The position numbers were made by a program, and so were the translations under genes. From Mycobacterium sp. ITM-2016-00317 (GTDB lineage Bacteria; Actinomycetota; Actinomycetes; Mycobacteriales; Mycobacteriaceae): a stretch of 64,000 nt of DNA. The number at the start of each line of letters is the position of its first letter. Position 1 is the stretch's first letter. Under the pieces are notes generated by a model, which ran no database searches, had not been told where the DNA came from, and saw only the letters and a list, made by a program, of their open reading frames with translations. The DNA is taken from positions 2,046,001 to 2,110,000 of the forward strand of contig NZ_CP134399.1 in NCBI RefSeq assembly GCF_002968295.1, read 5' to 3'. Below are positions 44,746-52,654 of this stretch, one piece after another.

Positions 44746-45080
44746 ACCGCAGACAGACGCTGTGGCTGACCCTGTCGGTGCTGCTGGCGGTCATCGTCGC
44801 CTACCAGGTCACCGCGACCTCGCCGGTCCCGTCGCAGTACATCGCCGACGCCGACATCCCGACCGTGGCGCCCACCGCAGACGTGCTCGCCGGCATTGTC
44901 GAGATCCCGGCGCGGGTCCGCGGGAACGACTACCGCCGAGCGGCTTTCGGCGAGTCGTGGACCGACGACACCAGCGCCCCGGGCGGGCGCAACGGCTGCG
45001 ACACCCGATTCCTTGGGGGGTTTGGTGTGTTGCCCTGGGCGTTGCAAGAAGCTGAGTTCACGTCAGGACCGCTCCGATGA
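44742..45080 (+). pseudogene. 5' fragment of the chromosomal HNH (DUF1524-like) exported nuclease gene
   Basis: GTG 44742 overlaps the recG stop. The product has an N-terminal membrane/signal helix (TLWLTLSVLLAVIVAYQV) and the first conserved block (VRGNDYRRAAFGESWTDDT, then GGRNGCDTR). Homology to the intact copy at 45077-45787 stops at base 45007; the remaining codons (FLGGFGVLPWALQEAEF) are unrelated sequence ending at a TGA. The catalytic histidine motif is lost. The matching 3' fragment is at 54550-54717, on the far side of the island. The original is the equivalent of Rv2972c. Confidence 0.88.
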
Positions 45081-45787
45081 CCCGGGCCCGGCTGGCGTGG
45101 TCGAGTGCGGCCGCAGCGCTGGCGGTTGTGGTGGCCGTGCAAACGGTGATGTCGTCGACCGGGCCGTCAACGTCGGTGGCCGGGGCGGATCAGCCAACGG
45201 TGACTGCTGGGGTTGATGTTCTCGCTGGAGTGCCGGTGGTGCCGATCCGTATGCGTCATGGAGATTATCGCCGTGCGGCGTACGGGGAGGCGTGGACTGA
45301 CGACACCGATGCACCGGGTGGACGAAACCAATGCGATACCAGGAACGACATCCTTGATCGTGATTTGGTCGATAAGACCTATGTGCATATCAGTCGTTGT
45401 CCGCGTGCGGTGGCCACCGGTGTGCTACATGATCCGTATACAAGTACGACGATAGATTTCCAGCGCGGAAACAAGACTGGTGCAGCCGTACAGATCGAGC
45501 ACATCGTGCCGTTGGCCTATTCGTGGGATCAGGGTGCGTGGGCGTGGCCAGAATCGTTGCGTGTTCGGTTCGCCAATGATCCCGCCAATCTCCTCGCGGT
45601 GCAGGGGCAGGCGAACCAGGACAAGGGTGATAAGGAGCCCGCGTTCTGGATGCCGCCGAATGCCGCGTTTCATTGCCAATACGCGATGCAGTTCATCGCG
45701 GTGATGCGGGGCTATGGGTTGGCGATAGATGAGCCGTCGGTGCCGGTGTTGCGTGATGCGGCAGCAACATGTCCGAGCGGCGAATAA
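45077..45787 (+). CDS. Exported HNH nuclease (DUF1524/GmrSD C-terminal-like), island copy
   Basis: A complete 236-residue relative of the gene the island disrupts. A signal/membrane helix (AAAALAVVVAVQTVM, about 11-26) is followed by the block GDYRRAAYGEAWTDDTDAPGG. The catalytic motif is IEHIVPLAYSWDQG with His142, then FANDPANLLAVQGQANQDKG and a C-terminal FHCQYAMQFIAVMRGYG. This is the exported HNH domain of the DUF1524 type. Its codon use is less GC-rich than the flanking fragments, so it arrived with the island rather than by local duplication. It restores an intact HNH gene at the locus. The start ATG 45077 overlaps the stop of the resident 5' fragment. Confidence 0.85.
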   Translation: MTRARLAWSSAAAALAVVVAVQTVMSSTGPSTSVAGADQPTVTAGVDVLAGVPVVPIRMRHGDYRRAAYGEAWTDDTDAPGGRNQCDTRNDILDRDLVDKTYVHISRCPRAVATGVLHDPYTSTTIDFQRGNKTGAAVQIEHIVPLAYSWDQGAWAWPESLRVRFANDPANLLAVQGQANQDKGDKEPAFWMPPNAAFHCQYAMQFIAVMRGYGLAIDEPSVPVLRDAAATCPSGE

Positions 45788-45805
45788 GGAAGGGTCTATT
45801 CGTGC

Positions 45806-45910
45806 GTGGCAGTTCTTCTCATATTGTGGGTGGTCGGTATAGCGCGTATCGGTCTCGCGGCCAGCGCCGTCATCGCAGGCTGGGCCAAGCAACCGCCGGC
45901 CGGGCTCTGA
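45806..45910 (+). CDS. Possible 34-residue membrane peptide
   Basis: A short frame from GTG 45806 to TGA 45910 encodes VAVLLILWVVGIARIGLAAS followed by AVIAGWAKQPPAGL, a single strongly hydrophobic helix. AAGGAAGG lies 12 bases upstream. Its stop is one base before the ATG of the Abi_C gene, so it could be a coupled toxin-like or anchor peptide. It may also be chance. No family is recognised. Confidence 0.35.
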   Translation: MAVLLILWVVGIARIGLAASAVIAGWAKQPPAGL

Positions 45911-45911
45911 C

Positions 45912-46931
45912 ATGGGATCACCTGTTGTGACCGGCGAGAACATCGACGCACGACTGCCGCGCCCGCCCTACATTCGCGAGCACCATTGGACAGCTGTCAG
46001 CGCAGAATCTGACCGACTGCAACGTTCGCTGCAATCCAGCGACGGCTCCCAGGCGCTCGCAGACGTCAAGTGTGTGGTGGAGAGCATCGCCCGCATCGTC
46101 CTCGACGTCAACGGCACACCCGCGGACCCCAACGCCAACTTCAGTTCTATTGTTGCGCAGGCAAACTCGATCCTTAAAGGGCAGCCAGGCCACGAGTTGG
46201 CGAATCAGACGGTGTTCGGCAATATGGCAACGCAGGCGGGCAAGATCGCTCAGAACCTCGGCGACATCCGCAACCAGTTCGGCGGCGGGCACGGCCGTGC
46301 CCGTACCCCGGTCCTCACCGACGAGATGGTGAGGCTGGCCCTCGACGGGGGTCTGCTATGGGCACGGTGGGCGCTACGGCGCCTCGGATACTTCACCGAG
46401 GGCCGGCCGGACTCCCTGATCGACGACCTGAACGGCAACCCTCGAGCGATCTTCAGGTCCGGCGAGCTTCAGCGCCGACTCGTCTCTGCGAATCTGCTGA
46501 CGTTGAGCGCCCAACATCAACGCGCGATCGGGGTCGCGGTCGGTCAGCGCGCGGCGAGCGGCACCTTCGTGGTCCACTGGGACGGGGTGGAGCCATGCCT
46601 GAACTCCGACGATCTGGCCATCTGGCCCCGCGACTACCGCCTCGGTGTCGCCTACGGACTCTGGTTCGACGCGGAAGGCAACGTCACATTCACTCCCGTC
46701 TCCGCCCGAGAGGCGTTGGCCGTCCTCGATCCAGTAGGGGACTGCTCTTCCGACTTGGCGGATTGGGTGCAGAGAATCGCGGCGACTCGGCAGGGCTGGA
46801 CCCGTCCTGCGTGGGATGCCGAGGCTTTTGAAATCGCCGAGTTTACCCGCGGTAAGAAACCGCAGCGACCTGCGCAGGAAAGCGACGTGCTCGACAAGCT
46901 CGCCGACCTGGTAAGCCCGTATCCGTTCTGA
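45912..46931 (+). CDS. Abi_C-like abortive-infection family protein
   Basis: A 339-residue soluble protein. Residues about 45-135 fit the Abi C-terminal domain: a helical region VKCVVESIARIVLDVNGTP, a middle ANSILKG/NMATQAGKIAQNLG segment and the signature IRNQFGGGHGRAR (119-131) followed by VRLALDGGLLWARWALRRLG. The remainder, about 165-339, is unrecognised. Abi_C proteins occur in phage-defence islands and are thought to cause suicide or growth arrest on infection, though the biochemical activity is not known. It lies right after the small hydrophobic frame and is followed by remnants. Confidence is moderate as the match rests on the RNxxGxxHG signature. Confidence 0.65.
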   Translation: MGSPVVTGENIDARLPRPPYIREHHWTAVSAESDRLQRSLQSSDGSQALADVKCVVESIARIVLDVNGTPADPNANFSSIVAQANSILKGQPGHELANQTVFGNMATQAGKIAQNLGDIRNQFGGGHGRARTPVLTDEMVRLALDGGLLWARWALRRLGYFTEGRPDSLIDDLNGNPRAIFRSGELQRRLVSANLLTLSAQHQRAIGVAVGQRAASGTFVVHWDGVEPCLNSDDLAIWPRDYRLGVAYGLWFDAEGNVTFTPVSAREALAVLDPVGDCSSDLADWVQRIAATRQGWTRPAWDAEAFEIAEFTRGKKPQRPAQESDVLDKLADLVSPYPF

Positions 46932-47158
46932 AGTAGGGACGTAGCTGCCTGTCGTAGCAGCGGTTCGACTCGGCGCTGTCCTTCATGATTTGCTCACGTT
47001 CGCTTTGTTTCTTGCCGAACGGGTTGTTGCTGCGTCGGGCAACACGGTCAGACACAACGTCGGGTCCGCGGGTGCGCTAAGGAGCACTATCGCGTCGAAT
47101 CGGTCGGATAAACTGCCCCGTTAGAAGCCGTTCCTTAAACTAAAAGAAGAGTTGTGTC
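46932..47158. other. Non-coding stretch in the island
   Basis: About 230 bases, AT-richer than the chromosome, with no convincing open frame on either strand. It separates the Abi_C gene from decayed frames and may hold a terminator or old junctions; I see no clear hairpin. Confidence 0.4.
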
Positions 47159-47278
47159 TCACGGGGCCGCTCGCAATATAGATTCCCCGTCGTCGATGTG
47201 AATCCAACCATCATCGTCGGTGTCGACGGTGGTGAACCGCGCCACGCCAATTCGATAAAGGCCGTCGACGTCCCACAC
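47159..47278 (-). pseudogene. Coding remnant of unknown function
   Basis: On the minus strand a frame encodes VWDVDGLYRIGVARFTTVD followed by TDDDGWIHIDDGESILRAAP and a TGA. Acidic, protein-like composition and codon choice suggest it was once coding. No start with a ribosome-binding site is evident and the frame cannot be extended upstream past a stop. It may be the 3' end of a gene that lost its beginning, or be joined to the preceding frame by an indel. Confidence 0.35.
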
Positions 47279-47325
47279 CAGACATCCCCGTCACCAAGAT
47301 TGCTGGGTCACCTAGCTCATCTCCC

Positions 47326-47531
47326 TCATAGGTCAGGGTATTCGGCGTCGAAGTCGCCGCGGAACAGCCTTCCGTAGAAGCGTTCATCTTCGAGGCGGCG
47401 GGTGCGTGCCGTGTCAAGATCGCGGCGACTGCCGGTGGCGCGTCGTCCGGTACGCGTCCAGCGGCGCACTGGCGGATGTACTCGTTGTGGGCGATTGGGT
47501 TGCCTCTGGGCACTGCGGAGACGTCGGTCAC
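47326..47531 (-). CDS. Small hypothetical protein (possible one-base frameshift)
   Basis: Starting at GTG 47531 the minus strand reads VTDVSAVPRGNPIAHNEYIR and QCAAGRVPDDAPP; a different frame then continues ATGSRRDLDTARTRRLEDER and FYGRLFRGDFDAEYPDL to a stop at 47326. Both halves look coding, and loss of one base near 47435 would join them into about 68 residues, the same type of lesion seen in other genes here. No family recognised. Confidence 0.35.
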
Positions 47532-47558
47532 CAGCCAGTTGACGAGTCGCCCCGGCAA

Positions 47559-47858
47559 TACTCCGCCGAGCTGTCAACGCTGCTCTACGACTTGAGCTTT
47601 GGACTGTTGGCGATGTCAGGGATGCCCACCGTCGTGGCACTCGGTTCGTTCGCGGCCGCGATATACAGCCATCGAGTGCTGCCCCAGTACACCGCACACC
47701 TTGCGATCGCCGGCGCCGTAGTACACCCGCTTCTGCTCGCCGCATTCATCGTCGAGGAAGGCCCCCTTTCCCTGCAGGGCCTCTCCATGACGGCGATGCC
47801 GGCCTTCTTGTTCGCCTGGATCCTCGGGACAGCGCTGGGAATGCCTCGCCAGCATTGA
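47559..47858 (+). pseudogene. C-terminal fragment of a polytopic membrane protein
   Basis: About 100 residues containing three hydrophobic helices (LLYDLSFGLLAMSGMPTVVA, LAIAGAVVHPLLLAAFIV, AMPAFLFAWILGTALGM) with a loop QYTAHLA. It resembles the C-terminal half of mycobacterial membrane proteins of unknown function. The coding signal appears abruptly near 47559, where the opposite strand carries another frame, so the N-terminal half has been lost. No plausible start of its own. Confidence 0.5.
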
Positions 47859-48322
47859 GGCAAAACACCGACGCAGCGGCACCTCACGGCGAGCCCCCAC
47901 CAATGACTCCCAATTTCGTGAGCCATCCGGCAGCTCCCGCACCCTCAACGACTCCCGAATTCGTGATCTTGTCGAGCACCCTAGACCACCAGAGGCGGTG
48001 AATAGCCTCGCACTGGATACGCTTTGAATCGCAAGCCTCCCGGCGTTCAGCTTGCGCCCCTCGATGGTGCAAACGCTCCCGTTTGGGCGAGTGTTCAGTG
48101 GCTTTCATCATGCGAATGCGTCATGTACCGCTGCAGCCACAATCTGCTCGTTCACGCCGTCGTACTCCTGAATCGAGTGTTCAACTTGGATCGAGAAGCC
48201 ATAAAGCGATCAAGTCGCTGCCGGAGCAGGATCTGATCATCGAGAGTGAGTCGCGACGGAAATGGCATCGACGTTATTGTTCCCTCGAGATCTTCTACAT
48301 CGTCGGGCGGAGTGAGGTAGAG
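47859..48322. other. Non-coding stretch with two imperfect direct repeats
   Basis: About 460 bases without a supported gene, upstream of the FHA-nuclease gene. It contains ACTCCCAATTTCGTGA (47906-47921) and ACTCCCGAATTCGTGA (47951-47966), 14 of 16 identical and 45 bases apart. These could be regulator-binding sites for the cassette or remnants of duplication. The promoter of the FHA gene is presumably in this stretch. Confidence 0.4.
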
Positions 48323-49435
48323 GTGGACGAACGAGGCGTTGCCCCGTATCTGCTGGTCGACTTGTCAAACATTTGTCGCGACGAGTCTGTTGTCGGCGGG
48401 GGCGGTGGGGCGGCGGACTGGAATGCGTATCTTCGGCTGCTACAGGCCATACGGTGCTCGAATATTCAGTTCTCGCGAACGCTCCTGATTGCTGACGCGA
48501 GTTTGAGACACCACATGGACGCCGCAGGAAAGGCGGAGCTCCGTCGCCACGAGCAACGCGGTGCCTTAGAAGTCACTTCCTTGGCGGACGAGCGACTGCT
48601 GACCTACGCCTTCGAACCGGGGACGAAGTACTTCGGCGCGCTAATCGCGACCTTGGACCGATTTGACGATTTTCGTAGGCGATTTCCTCAGATCCAAGGC
48701 AGCAAAGACAGATTTGTAGGGTGGCGGATACGAGATGGAGTGCTGGAAGCCTACTTCCGTGACATGGGCATTTCTGGACACAACACGATGTCGCGCAAGG
48801 AGGAGCGAGGCGTACTTAAAGAGCGCAAATTGCGTCGTGACGAGGTCACCTCGCGAGCGGAGTCAACATTTTTTCGATGCGCCAACGATGGCTGTTTAGT
48901 CCGAAAGCTCTGGCCCGATCATCTTCGTGAACTGCCGCGGTACGACGACCGCAGAGACGTGTTTCTCTGTCCTGCTTGTCGAACGCAACTGGAGAGCGCC
49001 GGGCCCCGTCCGCACTCGGTTCAGTTGATCGTGTTCTGTGCGGGCGCAGAGCGTGCGCGCATCCTGTTGCAACACGGAGAGACCGTCGCGGTCGGTCGAT
49101 CTGACGCGAACGATTGTATCGGGCTAACTCGACTCCTTGGTGATCACGACTCAAGTGCGGTGAGTCGTCGACATGCTCAGTTTAGGCTTGAGGGTAGTTC
49201 GGTCGAGGTCAGAGACATCGGGTCCAAGAACGGAACCACGCTGCAACGCAACCAATCTGATTCACCGAAGAGGCTCGCACCTAACAGGTGGACCCGGTTT
49301 GGGCGCGGCCATATTCTTGGGCTAGCTAGTGGACTATCTATCGAGCTTTCAGGTCGTCGAATTGCCTTCGATGGGGAACGGCCCCTGCCGGCGAAGCCAT
49401 CTGATGGCACTGATAGTCCTACTCGCTTGGGGTGA
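48323..49435 (+). CDS. NYN (Zc3h12a-like) nuclease domain, zinc ribbon and FHA domain protein
   Basis: A 370-residue three-part protein. Residues about 8-150 look like a NYN/PIN ribonuclease of the Zc3h12a type: LLVDLSNICRD (Asp14), LLIADAS, TSLADERLLTYAFE and IATLDRFDDFRRRFP supply conserved acidic positions. A zinc ribbon follows with Cys186, Cys191, Cys216 and Cys219 (FFRCANDGCLVRK, VFLCPACRTQL). The C-terminal FHA domain has VGRSDAND, SSAVSRRHAQFRL and DIGSKNGTTL, the phosphothreonine-binding residues. An FHA domain beside a Ser/Thr kinase gene suggests recruitment or activation by phosphorylation. GTG 48323 with GGAGTGAGG five bases upstream was chosen; longer frames exist. It converges with the PLD gene, overlapping by 17 bases. 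Confidence 0.75.
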   Translation: MDERGVAPYLLVDLSNICRDESVVGGGGGAADWNAYLRLLQAIRCSNIQFSRTLLIADASLRHHMDAAGKAELRRHEQRGALEVTSLADERLLTYAFEPGTKYFGALIATLDRFDDFRRRFPQIQGSKDRFVGWRIRDGVLEAYFRDMGISGHNTMSRKEERGVLKERKLRRDEVTSRAESTFFRCANDGCLVRKLWPDHLRELPRYDDRRDVFLCPACRTQLESAGPRPHSVQLIVFCAGAERARILLQHGETVAVGRSDANDCIGLTRLLGDHDSSAVSRRHAQFRLEGSSVEVRDIGSKNGTTLQRNQSDSPKRLAPNRWTRFGRGHILGLASGLSIELSGRRIAFDGERPLPAKPSDGTDSPTRLG

Positions 49436-50888
49436 CTTCACGACTGACCATCCGTCGGTAAGCGTCGTACTGCTCCTCGACGTAGTCCGCATCTGTGATC
49501 AGGGCGCCGATCTCTTGGCGGTACTGCCGGCTCTGTTCGTCGCGGTACGAGAGCCAATTGAAACTCGTTACTACAAGGTTGCTGTCCCAGAGAAGCACTC
49601 GCTCGTCTATAGTTTCTACTGACCCAAGTTGCAGGTAGCGACTTCGGGCAGACAGGTCATCTAAGAGCGTAAATGCCTCGGCGCCAGAACCTTCAGAGTC
49701 TGCGGCAGGAGCGCTGTAACCTATAGTCACTGCAACCCGGTTGCGGCATAACCGTTCAAGTCGTTGAACAAAGTTTGCTGTGATGACTGCGGTGCTGAGG
49801 ATCGGCGTGATGATCAAAACCCGCTCGGCAGCGTTTGCGAGCGCTGCGTTCAAGAGTTCTAGATGCTCGTACGTCTGAATCGCACGAGCTGGGGGCGTCT
49901 GTAACTGGGTGTTCAGATTCGCTGCGGTCGCGCGGAGTTCCTCTTCATTCTTTGAGCCAAGCGATGATGCCCGCTCGCCACCGAGAGCCGCTGTCGCTGT
50001 GCGGGTGTTCTCCAGATCCTCTTCGGCTCGCGCTTCGCGATTACGCAGCGTCTGTACCTCTATTCGGTCAAGCGCACTATCCGCGAACCGACTCGGCACG
50101 CAGCCCCATTCGCCTTCGGCGGGTCGTTCCTGGACGATCAGGCCGCATCGCTCGGGGCCGTTGGCCTCGGCGAATGCTTTCTCATGTTCGTCGGACAGTC
50201 GACCGTCGATCACGAGACCTACCTGGGATGTCGTGGCGTCGTCCCCCGCGTATACGAGTGCGAAGGCTGGCAGCACGCATCGAAAGTTCCTAACGTGAGT
50301 CAGGGCGAGGAGTTCCGTCCGATTGGCGCCCTTGAACGGAAGTTCGCGTATAGCGCGATCAACGCTATCTTTGTCAAGGTCGGAGACCTTTAGTCGTTGT
50401 TTCGACCTTGGCGGGACCTCGACGAGCTGCATTTCGGCGGAGTCTTTGGGAGACACAAGCTGTGAGGTTCGACGACCTGTCGGGGTCCAGAGCAGTCTGT
50501 CGAATCCGATGGAGATCTCTCTCCGTTGACGGACCAGCGTGGCTTCCTCGAGCGCGGATTCTCCTAGGGAAGTGATTGCGAGATGCGATTTGCCGCGTTT
50601 CGGATCCCACCGGTACTCGAGGTGGTCTTCGTGATGTTGGTTGACGATGGCTTGGTCAACTAAATCCGCTTCCAACCCGAGCAGGCCGGCAACGTCCTCT
50701 GGATGGTTAAGACCTGATACGACAGCTCGAAGGACAAACTCCTCGATGGTGGGCAGTGGCGATGGTTCTTGCACTATCACTTCGAGCGTGAGCCGAAAGA
50801 ACGGCAATCCAACTTCTTCGACGGCGACCAGCTCGAAGCCAGGCCGGGAATTGCCAAACCTATCTGCAACTTCCGCTGAGGTGATCAT
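49419..50888 (-). CDS. PLD-fold protein, Mokosh MkoB-like
   Basis: A 489-residue protein. The N-terminal 300 residues are unrecognised, with coiled-coil character near 285-320 (TLRNREARAEEDLENTRTAT). The C-terminal part is a single phospholipase D repeat: helix-strand YEHLELLNAALANAAERVLI and ITPILSTAVITANFV, then DERVLLWDSNLVVTSFNWLS at 428-447. In active enzymes this reads HxK....D......(G)SxN. Here His is Asp428 and Lys is Arg430, while Asp435, Ser442 and Asn444 remain, so nuclease activity may be lost or altered. The ATG at 50888 overlaps the helicase stop (ATGA), showing tight translational coupling. The pairing matches type I Mokosh as I recall it. Confidence 0.72.
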   Translation of the reverse strand: MITSAEVADRFGNSRPGFELVAVEEVGLPFFRLTLEVIVQEPSPLPTIEEFVLRAVVSGLNHPEDVAGLLGLEADLVDQAIVNQHHEDHLEYRWDPKRGKSHLAITSLGESALEEATLVRQRREISIGFDRLLWTPTGRRTSQLVSPKDSAEMQLVEVPPRSKQRLKVSDLDKDSVDRAIRELPFKGANRTELLALTHVRNFRCVLPAFALVYAGDDATTSQVGLVIDGRLSDEHEKAFAEANGPERCGLIVQERPAEGEWGCVPSRFADSALDRIEVQTLRNREARAEEDLENTRTATAALGGERASSLGSKNEEELRATAANLNTQLQTPPARAIQTYEHLELLNAALANAAERVLIITPILSTAVITANFVQRLERLCRNRVAVTIGYSAPAADSEGSGAEAFTLLDDLSARSRYLQLGSVETIDERVLLWDSNLVVTSFNWLSYRDEQSRQYRQEIGALITDADYVEEQYDAYRRMVSREVTPSE

Positions 50889-52654
50889 GGTTCGAGGGTC
50901 TCCAAGGCGCATTCTTGGGGGTTGCGACGGATGTAGGACAGAACCCTCTGGAGGGGGCTGTCAGTCTGGTCGAAGAATGCTGCATCTCCGTAGATGGTCA
51001 ACGAGTACCTTGCGCGGCTCAGGGCGACGTTCGCGCGTGCAATATCGCGAACGAAACCGATTTCCTTGGTTGGATTGCTACGTACGGCCGAGAACAGCAG
51101 TATGTCGGCCTCACGTCCTTGGACGGCGTCTACAGTTCCGACCTCGATCTCTAATTGCTTGCAACGCTGACGGAGACCGTCGACCCCCTTCGTGATGTGT
51201 GCGACCTGCAGTCGATACGGAGCCAGCACGAGAACCTTGACGGGTTTGCCTTCCTTAACCTTGTTCTGCAGAACAAAATTGAGCCGTTCGAGGTGTTTGA
51301 GGATCGCCTTTGCCTCAGCGAGGTTGACGTAGCTCGGGGCGTTCGGGCCAAGTTGTTTCTCATGCCGGTGTTTGATGGACTCGGTGCTGAACCAGGTCAC
51401 ATGAGAAGGCTGCAGAAGACTGAGATCCCAGGGTGGATCGAGGGGGTGGCTGGATAGCGCACCGCCATAAAAACACTCACTTATCAGCTTGCCGATGGCG
51501 GGCACCATTCGGTACTGGGTGGTCAAGGCGACAGAGTTCTCGTTTGGCAGCGCTGCGGCTAATCGACTGAAAATCGTGCGGCTTGACTCGGCTAGGTCGA
51601 GTTGGAACTCGCTGACCACTTTCTTGTCGCGCAGGGCGTCGTCTAATTGCGGTGGGAGCTGCTTCTCGTCGCCGACAAGTACCCAGCGGCTGGCTCGAAC
51701 CATCGGAATGAGCGATTCTGTTGCGGTGGCTTTCGAAGCCTCGTCCAGGATGCACAGGTCAAACGGCGTGTCTTGAATACCCCGCGTGCGCGCCATGCCC
51801 ACACACGTCCCCGCCACGACGTGGCTGGCGGCCAGCAGCGCAGCTTCGAACTCGGGTCTACGGCCGAGGTGCTCAAACCAACGTGATTGGAGTCGAACCA
51901 GTTCTGCGAGCCGACTGTCAGTCGTTGCTCCTTGAAGCAAGTCGTCGGCGGCTCTCCTGACTACCGGAACTTCGTGTGACGCGAGCCCTTTGAGCTTTCT
52001 TGCGACGGCTTTGGTGTCTCGAAGTCTGCGCGCGTCGCGGTCTAGTTGGCTGCGTCGCTGACGCAAGGAATCGCAGTCCTCCTGTGCTAGTTGCAGTTCC
52101 TCTGTCGTCATCCGCCGCCCCGAGCCGACGATTCCCGCCCCCACTGCGATCATTGTTTCGAGGTCGTTAATCTCGGCGCGCACGATCGCCGCCTCCTCGA
52201 GTACGCTCGCCAACTCGTTGAGTAGGACGATCGTCTTCAGCGTCGGTAACTCCACGCCGTCCTTTCGGGCTACGGAATCGAGATACTGTTCGCTACGCTG
52301 TCTAACGCCGGCGCGCCACAAATCGAGCTGTCTGTCCAGCGTCAAATCAGTGACGGATGCGGAGATCTTTCCCTCTGCTGCGTTGCCCAGTCGCAGGAGA
52401 CGTAGAGGTTTGCCACGATGCGTCCGTAGCCTCTCTAGTGCGTTGTCGAGAGCCACATTTGTCTGACTTGCCAACAAGATTCGTGCTGCTGGCTTTCGGC
52501 GGATCTCTTGAGCCACGAGTTCAGCGATGAACGCGGTCTTGCCGGTCCCAGGCGGGCCTTGGACCACAAAAAAGTCCTTGCTGCCAAGTGCTCCGCGTAC
52601 GGCACTCTTCTTACTTTCATCGATCTCGTCGTTCGACCAGATGACTGAGTCCAC
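50885..52654 (-). CDS. UPF1-like superfamily 1 helicase, C-terminal part of an MkoA-like kinase-helicase
   Basis: 589 residues readable from GTG 52654. Walker A is VQGPPGTGKT (31-40), followed by ILLASQTNVALDNALERL, Walker B ILDEASKAT (302-310), GDEKQLPPQ (328-336), TTQYRMVPAIG, motif V GTVDAVQGREADI and motif VI NVALSRAR. This is the COG1112/Dna2-UPF1 group, acting on RNA or DNA ends. The GTG has no ribosome-binding site and the motor begins almost at once, lacking the usual accessory domain. That domain is in the upstream kinase frame, and the helicase frame is open well above the GTG. I therefore read kinase and helicase as one gene of about 1152 residues broken by one missing base near 52673-52684. 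Confidence 0.82.
   Translation of the reverse strand: MDSVIWSNDEIDESKKSAVRGALGSKDFFVVQGPPGTGKTAFIAELVAQEIRRKPAARILLASQTNVALDNALERLRTHRGKPLRLLRLGNAAEGKISASVTDLTLDRQLDLWRAGVRQRSEQYLDSVARKDGVELPTLKTIVLLNELASVLEEAAIVRAEINDLETMIAVGAGIVGSGRRMTTEELQLAQEDCDSLRQRRSQLDRDARRLRDTKAVARKLKGLASHEVPVVRRAADDLLQGATTDSRLAELVRLQSRWFEHLGRRPEFEAALLAASHVVAGTCVGMARTRGIQDTPFDLCILDEASKATATESLIPMVRASRWVLVGDEKQLPPQLDDALRDKKVVSEFQLDLAESSRTIFSRLAAALPNENSVALTTQYRMVPAIGKLISECFYGGALSSHPLDPPWDLSLLQPSHVTWFSTESIKHRHEKQLGPNAPSYVNLAEAKAILKHLERLNFVLQNKVKEGKPVKVLVLAPYRLQVAHITKGVDGLRQRCKQLEIEVGTVDAVQGREADILLFSAVRSNPTKEIGFVRDIARANVALSRARYSLTIYGDAAFFDQTDSPLQRVLSYIRRNPQECALETLEP

Noticed and set aside
44742..45080. Resident HNH gene as an intact short protein
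   Set aside because: Homology stops at base 45007, the catalytic histidine region is absent, and the matching 3' part lies 9.5 kb away.
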